Assembly (NCBI GenBank): GCA_910584695.1
Contig: CAJUBR010000063.1
Span: 1 to 16,209, forward strand
From: an uncultured Lachnospiraceae bacterium
GTDB lineage: Bacteria > Bacillota > Clostridia > Lachnospirales > Lachnospiraceae
Reading direction: 5' to 3'
Length of the DNA: 16,209 nucleotides
Shown: positions 14,504-16,209 of the stretch, piece by piece
Layout: each line of letters begins with the position of its first letter
Numbering within the stretch: the first letter of the stretch is position 1
Position numbers and translations under genes: made by a program
The notes under the pieces: model-generated
The model's input: only the letters and a program-made list of their open reading frames with translations
What the model was told of the DNA's origin: nothing
Databases searched by the model: none

Positions 14504-15392
14504 GATAAAACAGATTGTATATACAGCACTTTCTAATTTTAGGAGATGGCATAAAAATCCACAGATGATCATGTGTTTTTTGCTGGCATTTGTATTTTGT
14601 TTTCTGTTATCGGATAAAGTAATGCAGTTTGCCAAGACGCATGATACGTATTTGCAAGGGATGGAGACTTTTATATGGACATTTGGGGATTCCCAGTCAG
14701 TACTGATCATATCCCTGCTGCTATTGCTGCTCTTTGCAGATATGCCCAATCTTTCCTGTGAAGTACCATATTTTATGGTACGGACAGACAGAAAAGTATG
14801 GATGCTTGGTCAGATCGTATATTTGATTATGGCGACTTTTGTTTTTATGCTTTTTATTTTTGGCTCAACGGTTGTTTTGTCGGCACAAAGGGCATTTCCG
14901 GCAAATATGTGGAGTGATACGGCAGCCGTGATGGGATATTCTAATATCGGAGAGCAGATTGCCGTTCCGGCATTTGTCAAGGTATTGGAACTTACATTTC
15001 CGTATCAGTGTACCATGCATATTTTTTTTCTGATGACCGGATATGCTGTCAGCATGGCTAGTATCATTTTATTCCTGAATCTTTGCAAAACGAACGGAGG
15101 CATGATCGGCGGTGTGGTCTTTACCGGATTTGGAATGATACTGAATCCGGATATCGTGGCACAATGGTTTGGAATTTCCTTTGAGCGGATGCGGTATGCA
15201 AATATTATATTTGGCTGGCTGTCGCCTCTTAATCATGCAACGTATTATATGCATAACTTTGGCTATGATAATCTGCCAAGGCTTGAAAACTCGTATTTAT
15301 TTTTTTTAGTGGTCAGCATTGCCTTTTTTGTCTTGTCCCTTATAAAAATAAAAAATTATTCCTTCCAGTTTACAGGGACACAGATGAGATAG
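14496..15392 (+). CDS. ABC-2-like permease subunit (298 residues)
   Basis: A membrane protein with about six helices (approximately 22-40, 66-82, 102-127, 174-196, 200-218, 265-284) and an outside segment between helices 3 and 4. A positively charged segment FMVRTDRKVWMLGQ (93-106) follows helix 2, as expected for a permease contact with the ATPase. The start is uncertain: GTG 14496 has AGGAGG (14480-14485) ten bases upstream and overlaps the previous gene by eight bases. TTG 14490 is only four bases from that site, and ATG 14469 has no ribosome-binding motif. I chose GTG. It probably forms a heterodimer with the 208-residue permease; the ATPase follows 30 bases downstream. Confidence 0.82.
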   Translation: MYKIKQIVYTALSNFRRWHKNPQMIMCFLLAFVFCFLLSDKVMQFAKTHDTYLQGMETFIWTFGDSQSVLIISLLLLLLFADMPNLSCEVPYFMVRTDRKVWMLGQIVYLIMATFVFMLFIFGSTVVLSAQRAFPANMWSDTAAVMGYSNIGEQIAVPAFVKVLELTFPYQCTMHIFFLMTGYAVSMASIILFLNLCKTNGGMIGGVVFTGFGMILNPDIVAQWFGISFERMRYANIIFGWLSPLNHATYYMHNFGYDNLPRLENSYLFFLVVSIAFFVLSLIKIKNYSFQFTGTQMR

Positions 15393-15422
15393 AAGGAAGA
15401 ACATGAAAGGAGAAGTCAGAGA

Positions 15423-16067
15423 ATGGACGAGCATGCCGGAATTGAGGTTAAAAATGTATATAAATCCTTTGGGAAGGAACGAGTGTTAAAGAATATCAGT
15501 TTATCCATCCCATCGGGAAGCATTTACGGTGTAGTAGGCAATAACGGAAGCGGGAAGACGGTACTGATGAAATGTATCTGCGGATTTATGAAATGTGACA
15601 AGGGAACCATTTTGGTAAACGGAAAGCAGATTGGAAAAGAAATTGACTTTCCTGACCACCTGGGTGTCATTATTGAAACACCAGGTTTTATTCCTAATCT
15701 AAGCGGTTATAAGAATTTGAAAATTCTTGCTTCCTTAAAAGGAAGAATTGGGAAAAAGGAGATTCGGGAGGCCCTGCGGAAAGTAGGACTGGATCCCGAT
15801 ATGAAAAAACCGGTTACAAAATATTCCCTTGGAATGCGCCAGAGGCTGGGGATTGCCCAGGCAATTATGGAAAATCCAAAGGTGCTGGTTTTGGATGAGC
15901 CCTTTAATGGTCTTGACCGGTATGGTGTGGTGGAGATGCGGATGCTGTTAAAGGAATTGAAAGCGGAAGGAAAAGCCATTTTACTTGCCAGCCATAATGT
16001 ACAGGATATTGAAGAGCTTTGTGACCATGTGCAGGATTTAATGTTGGCAGCATCGAATGATTTATGA
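15423..16067 (+). CDS. ABC transporter ATP-binding protein with E-loop (BcrA/lantibiotic-immunity type)
   Basis: A 214-residue ATPase driving the two permeases before it. Walker A GNNGSGKT is at 39-46, signature YSLGMRQRLG at 134-143, Walker B VLVLDEP at 154-160 with Glu159, D-loop NGLD at 162-165 and switch His191. Where most ABC ATPases have a Q-loop glutamine, this has Glu85 in VIIETPGF. That E-loop is known from lantibiotic-immunity ATPases such as NukF and also occurs in the BcrA group. AAAGGAG (15406-15412) is ten bases from ATG. The last ~10 residues do not look like the family end: a different frame at 16037-16060 reads FNVGSIE then stop, closer to what is expected, so a small C-terminal frameshift is possible. 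Core motifs are intact. Confidence 0.92.
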   Translation: MDEHAGIEVKNVYKSFGKERVLKNISLSIPSGSIYGVVGNNGSGKTVLMKCICGFMKCDKGTILVNGKQIGKEIDFPDHLGVIIETPGFIPNLSGYKNLKILASLKGRIGKKEIREALRKVGLDPDMKKPVTKYSLGMRQRLGIAQAIMENPKVLVLDEPFNGLDRYGVVEMRMLLKELKAEGKAILLASHNVQDIEELCDHVQDLMLAASNDL

Positions 16068-16102
16068 ATGCTTATATAATGCAAATTTAGTAAAGAAATG
16101 AT

Positions 16103-16125
16103 GGTTGAAGGAAAATCTTTCAACC
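16103..16125 (+). terminator. Terminator-like hairpin after the E-loop ATPase gene
   Basis: GGTTGAAGG (16103-16111) pairs with CTTTCAACC (16117-16125) over 9 positions (one G-T) around a five-base loop AAAAT. The following TTGATTTG is only weakly T-rich, so termination may be partial. As with the hairpin at 7923-7945, it immediately precedes a palindromic element. Confidence 0.55.
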
Positions 16126-16131
16126 TTGATT

Positions 16132-16171
16132 TGAGTGTCAGGCAGATATGCAGGTATGTCTGCTTGACTCA
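16132..16171. repeat. Palindromic intergenic element (copy 2)
   Basis: GCAGATAT (16142-16149) pairs with ATGTCTGC (16156-16163) with one wobble. The stem continues outward through CAG/TTG and TGAGT (16132-16136) / ACTCA (16167-16171) past a two-base bulge. Over 28 bases (16145-16172 against 7974-8001) it matches copy 1 at 24 positions, and the four differences preserve pairing. Like copy 1, it follows a terminator-like hairpin after a stop codon. Confidence 0.6.
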
Positions 16172-16182
16172 TGGAGGCAAAA

Positions 16183-16209
16183 ATGATAAAATGGAAAAAT
16201 TTTAGGAGA
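16183..16209 (+). CDS. Start of a further gene, cut by the window end
   Basis: ATG 16183 lies five bases after a strong GGAGG (16173-16177) and opens nine codons (MIKWKNFRR) without a stop up to the window edge. The basic N-terminus would suit a membrane or secreted protein, but too little is present to name it. It could belong to the ABC operon by read-through of the weak hairpin at 16103-16125. Confidence 0.5.

Overview
The window reads as a low-GC Bacillota chromosome segment, most likely Lachnospiraceae (Roseburia, Agathobacter or Butyrivibrio type). The grounds are purine-rich ribosome binding sites (GGAGG/AGGAGG) before nearly every gene, AT-rich coding sequence with heavy AGA/AGG and GGA use, dense intrinsic terminators, and the gene families present. 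All supported genes are on the + strand. No gene-free stretch exceeds about 255 bases. I saw no tRNA, rRNA, CRISPR array or insertion sequence.

Layout. (1) 1-2127: a cytoplasmic GH13 alpha-glucan hydrolase with a likely sigma-A promoter and a strong terminator. (2) 2137-5757: an operon-like set of an ECF-type sigma factor, an overlapping six-helix membrane protein (candidate anti-sigma or sensor), an ABC ATPase and an ABC-2 permease. Its promoter is followed by a perfect 12-bp palindrome and a structured leader. (3) 5927-6988: a soluble, charged coiled-coil protein of unknown role, closed by a 14-bp-stem terminator. (4) 7186-7923: a TIGR02206/YwaF-type multi-pass membrane protein. (5) 7923-8037: a cluster of hairpins that includes a long imperfect palindrome. 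(6) 8109-12249: two adjacent two-component systems. The first resembles the lantibiotic-responsive SpaRK/CprRK type, and the second is a standard OmpR/HAMP-kinase pair with its own excellent promoter. (7) 12339-16067: a lipoprotein, two small ABC-2-like permeases and an ATPase with the Q-to-E 'E-loop' seen in BcrA/lantibiotic-immunity ATPases. (8) 16132-16171: a diverged relative of the palindrome near 7973-8000, followed by the first nine codons of another gene.

How the parts may work together. Two independent envelope-stress-style modules sit close together, each pairing a signal-responsive regulator with an ABC transporter: an ECF sigma module, and a double two-component plus lipoprotein/ABC module. 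By family analogy (inference, not shown by sequence alone) the second could sense and remove an antimicrobial peptide or another membrane-active compound. The lipoprotein/ABC operon follows the second kinase directly, separated only by a strong terminator whose sequence overlaps a possible promoter. The main candidates for something undescribed are the lipoprotein-dependent E-loop ABC transporter with tandem regulators, the ECF/membrane-protein/ABC operon, and the palindromic elements related in sequence and fold.
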